From a bacterium (GTDB taxonomy: Bacteria; Patescibacteriota; Microgenomatia; Woykebacterales; RBG-16-39-9b), in assembly GCA_030690175.1 (NCBI GenBank), contig JAUYHE010000015.1, positions 1 to 12,956 on the forward strand: DNA of 12,956 nucleotides, given 5' to 3'. Shown here one piece after another: positions 12,102 through 12,956 of the stretch. The first letter of the stretch is position 1. Each line of letters opens with the position of its first letter. The notes beneath the pieces are model-generated. The model made no database searches, was not told the DNA's origin, and worked only from the letters and a program-made list of their open reading frames with translations. Position numbers and translations under genes: made by a program.

Positions 12102-12605
12102 ATGAGCAATTTCTGGGCAAAGTATAAAGTTATATTATTAGTTATCTCCTTGGCCTTAATATTGACCGGTTTAATATTTATTTTCTACAGACAGTTTTTA
12201 AATAAGGAATCTTCGACGACCGCGACCGCGACCCAAAAGACGGCTACAAGTTCCGAAAAAGTCGCTACCGCTAGTCCAAAACCAGATGATCAAAATTCTT
12301 CTGCTGCGGTCACAGACGACAGCGCCGCGATAAAGACCGCCTTGGTAGAAAAGACGTCTATTGCCGAAAGCAATTTGGATTTTGAAATCAGCCAGAATAC
12401 GGGCAAACACGCTAAGGGAATGGTGAAAGAAAAAGATAGCGAGGTGGGTGGAGGTTATTGGTTAGCAGCTAAAACAAGTGGGGGTTGGGTGATTGTTTAC
12501 GATGGTCAGGCCCAACCTACTTGCAACCAAATCGCGTCGTATTCTTTTCCAACCGACATGGTGCCGGAATGCCTGGATGCTAATGGCAATCTGGTCGCTA
12601 GATAA
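12102..12605 (+). CDS. Membrane-anchored protein with a conserved C-terminal GGGYWLA...MVPEC domain (paralogue 2)
   Basis: A 167-residue paralogue of the protein at 10521 with the same plan: N-terminal helix (about 9-28), Thr/Ala/Ser/Lys-rich linker (about 36-75) and external domain. The two domains share EKTSI, ISQNTGKHAKGMV, GGGYWLAAKTSGGWVIVYDGQ, FPTDMVPEC and the ending GNLVAR. C141 and C157 match C134 and C150 of the partner, including the 16-residue spacing. The linkers differ freely, so the duplication is not recent. It has its own leaderless promoter and no co-transcribed ywbE. Function is unknown; an external binding or structural role is likely. A T-run hairpin at 12752 would end its transcript. 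Confidence 0.75.
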   Translation: MSNFWAKYKVILLVISLALILTGLIFIFYRQFLNKESSTTATATQKTATSSEKVATASPKPDDQNSSAAVTDDSAAIKTALVEKTSIAESNLDFEISQNTGKHAKGMVKEKDSEVGGGYWLAAKTSGGWVIVYDGQAQPTCNQIASYSFPTDMVPECLDANGNLVAR

Positions 12606-12710
12606 AAGGCAGTAAATTTTCCTCAACAAAAAAACATTTACCCAAATTTTTTAAAATCTTGTTACGGATAATTATTTTTTTGGGCAAAAGCGAAAAAAGC
12701 CCGCAAAAAT

Positions 12711-12740
12711 TTGCTTGTTTGTTTCTGGTTATGTTATAAT
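12711..12740 (+). promoter_or_regulatory. Orphan promoter just before a terminator
   Basis: TTGCTT (12711-12716), 18-base spacer, perfect TATAAT (12735-12740). The -10 box is part of the inverted repeat GTTATAATATATATAAC (12733-12749). Transcription from it would start near 12747 and meet a terminator ending at 12775, so only about 30 bases would be made. Confidence 0.4.
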
Positions 12741-12751
12741 ATATATAACTT

Positions 12752-12775
12752 GCGCGCAAAAGGCGCGCTTTTTTT
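12752..12775 (+). terminator. Rho-independent terminator
   Basis: GCGCGC (12752-12757), loop AAAAG, GCGCGC (12763-12768), then seven T (12769-12775). It is the clearest intrinsic terminator in the window. It would end transcription from paralogue 2, insulating recJ, though it is 147 bases past that gene. The stretch 12606-12751 holds no gene. Confidence 0.85.
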
Positions 12776-12794
12776 GTGCAAAAAATTTCAGCTG

Positions 12795-12803
12795 TGTTAA
12801 ACT
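12795..12803 (+). promoter_or_regulatory. Extended -10 promoter of recJ
   Basis: TGTTAAACT (TGn plus TAAACT) ends 6 bases before ATG 12810. A weak TTGTGC (12774-12779) 18 bases upstream overlaps the terminator T run. Confidence 0.55.
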
Positions 12804-12809
12804 CTTAAA

Positions 12810-12956
12810 ATGGTAGAAAAACGCTGGGTTGTGTTAAATAAAAACGGTAAAGACATTAAGGAAGCTTTGATTGGGAATCGAAACATAGGCGATACGGACG
12901 CCTTTTTCCAACCCCACCTATACAAACTTACTTCTCCCGACAAACTTTTCTCGGAT
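12810..12956 (+). CDS. recJ: Single-stranded-DNA exonuclease RecJ, N-terminal fragment
   Basis: The first 49 codons of a gene that runs off the right edge. MVEKRWVVLNKN, then LIGNRNIGDTDAFFQPHLYKL and SPDKLFSD, follow the typical RecJ opening (KRW, L..RGI.d...FL.P....L..P..L.D). RecJ is the 5'-3' single-strand exonuclease of recombination and mismatch repair, with a DHH phosphoesterase core. The DHH motifs would be downstream and cannot be checked, so the call rests on the opening alone. The start follows an extended -10 box by 6 bases. The run of acidic residues seen in many RecJ openings between KRW and the L..RG block is shortened here. Confidence 0.72.
   Translation, partial: MVEKRWVVLNKNGKDIKEALIGNRNIGDTDAFFQPHLYKLTSPDKLFSD

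Noticed and set aside
12612..12652. GTAAAT/ATTTAC hairpin with a T run as terminator
   Set aside because: The stem is weak and A+T-only except for one pair, the loop is 18 bases, and the T run is separated from it; the hairpin at 12752 is far better.

Overview
The window looks like chromosomal DNA of a small-genome bacterium, most likely a Patescibacteria/CPR lineage and possibly Microgenomates. This is inferred, not proven. The basis is compact gene packing, very small lysine-rich and zinc-ribbon proteins, a SurA-type N-domain protein without a PPIase domain, and two paralogous membrane-anchored proteins with a C-terminal domain I associate with such genomes. TGA, TAA and TAG are all used as stops, so the code appears to be the standard bacterial one. 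No tRNA, rRNA, CRISPR array or transposase was seen.

Bases 1-3670 are accessory in character. They hold the C-terminal half of a type I restriction HsdR subunit, a two-gene DUF5678/retropepsin-like cassette under a promoter with a palindromic operator, a G+C-richer two-gene unit with a real Shine-Dalgarno site, an unknown 124-residue protein, a 21-codon lysine-rich mini-gene and a 50-residue zinc ribbon. Copies of a degenerate intergenic repeat (TTTCTTGACACAG, then TTCGA and AGCTC) sit at the 3' ends of genes here, and one more follows typA.

Bases 3670-8220 hold small housekeeping genes: a three-fold topoisomerase-type zinc-finger protein (-), a GIY-YIG protein overlapping a Bcp peroxiredoxin, the ribosome-associated GTPase TypA/BipA, an isoprenylcysteine-methyltransferase-like membrane protein (-), and a four-helix membrane protein followed by a DUF167/YggU protein.

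Bases 8220-12810 are dominated by envelope proteins with an N-terminal membrane anchor. These are an amidohydrolase, a five-bladed beta-propeller protein (-), two paralogous anchored proteins on either side of an anchored SurA_N-like chaperone (-), and a YwbE homologue in operon with the first paralogue. The window ends in the start of recJ.

The strongest general signal is transcriptional. Twelve genes have a good -10 box, either with a -35 box 17 bp upstream or as an extended TGn -10 in nearly all cases, ending only 6-9 bases before the start codon. That predicts leaderless mRNAs. It also moves four starts to internal codons: the zinc-finger, GIY-YIG, methyltransferase-like and propeller genes. 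Exceptions are the G+C-rich unit at 2261 (Shine-Dalgarno), typA (leader of about 85 nt with a hairpin) and the SurA_N gene (leader of about 15 nt).
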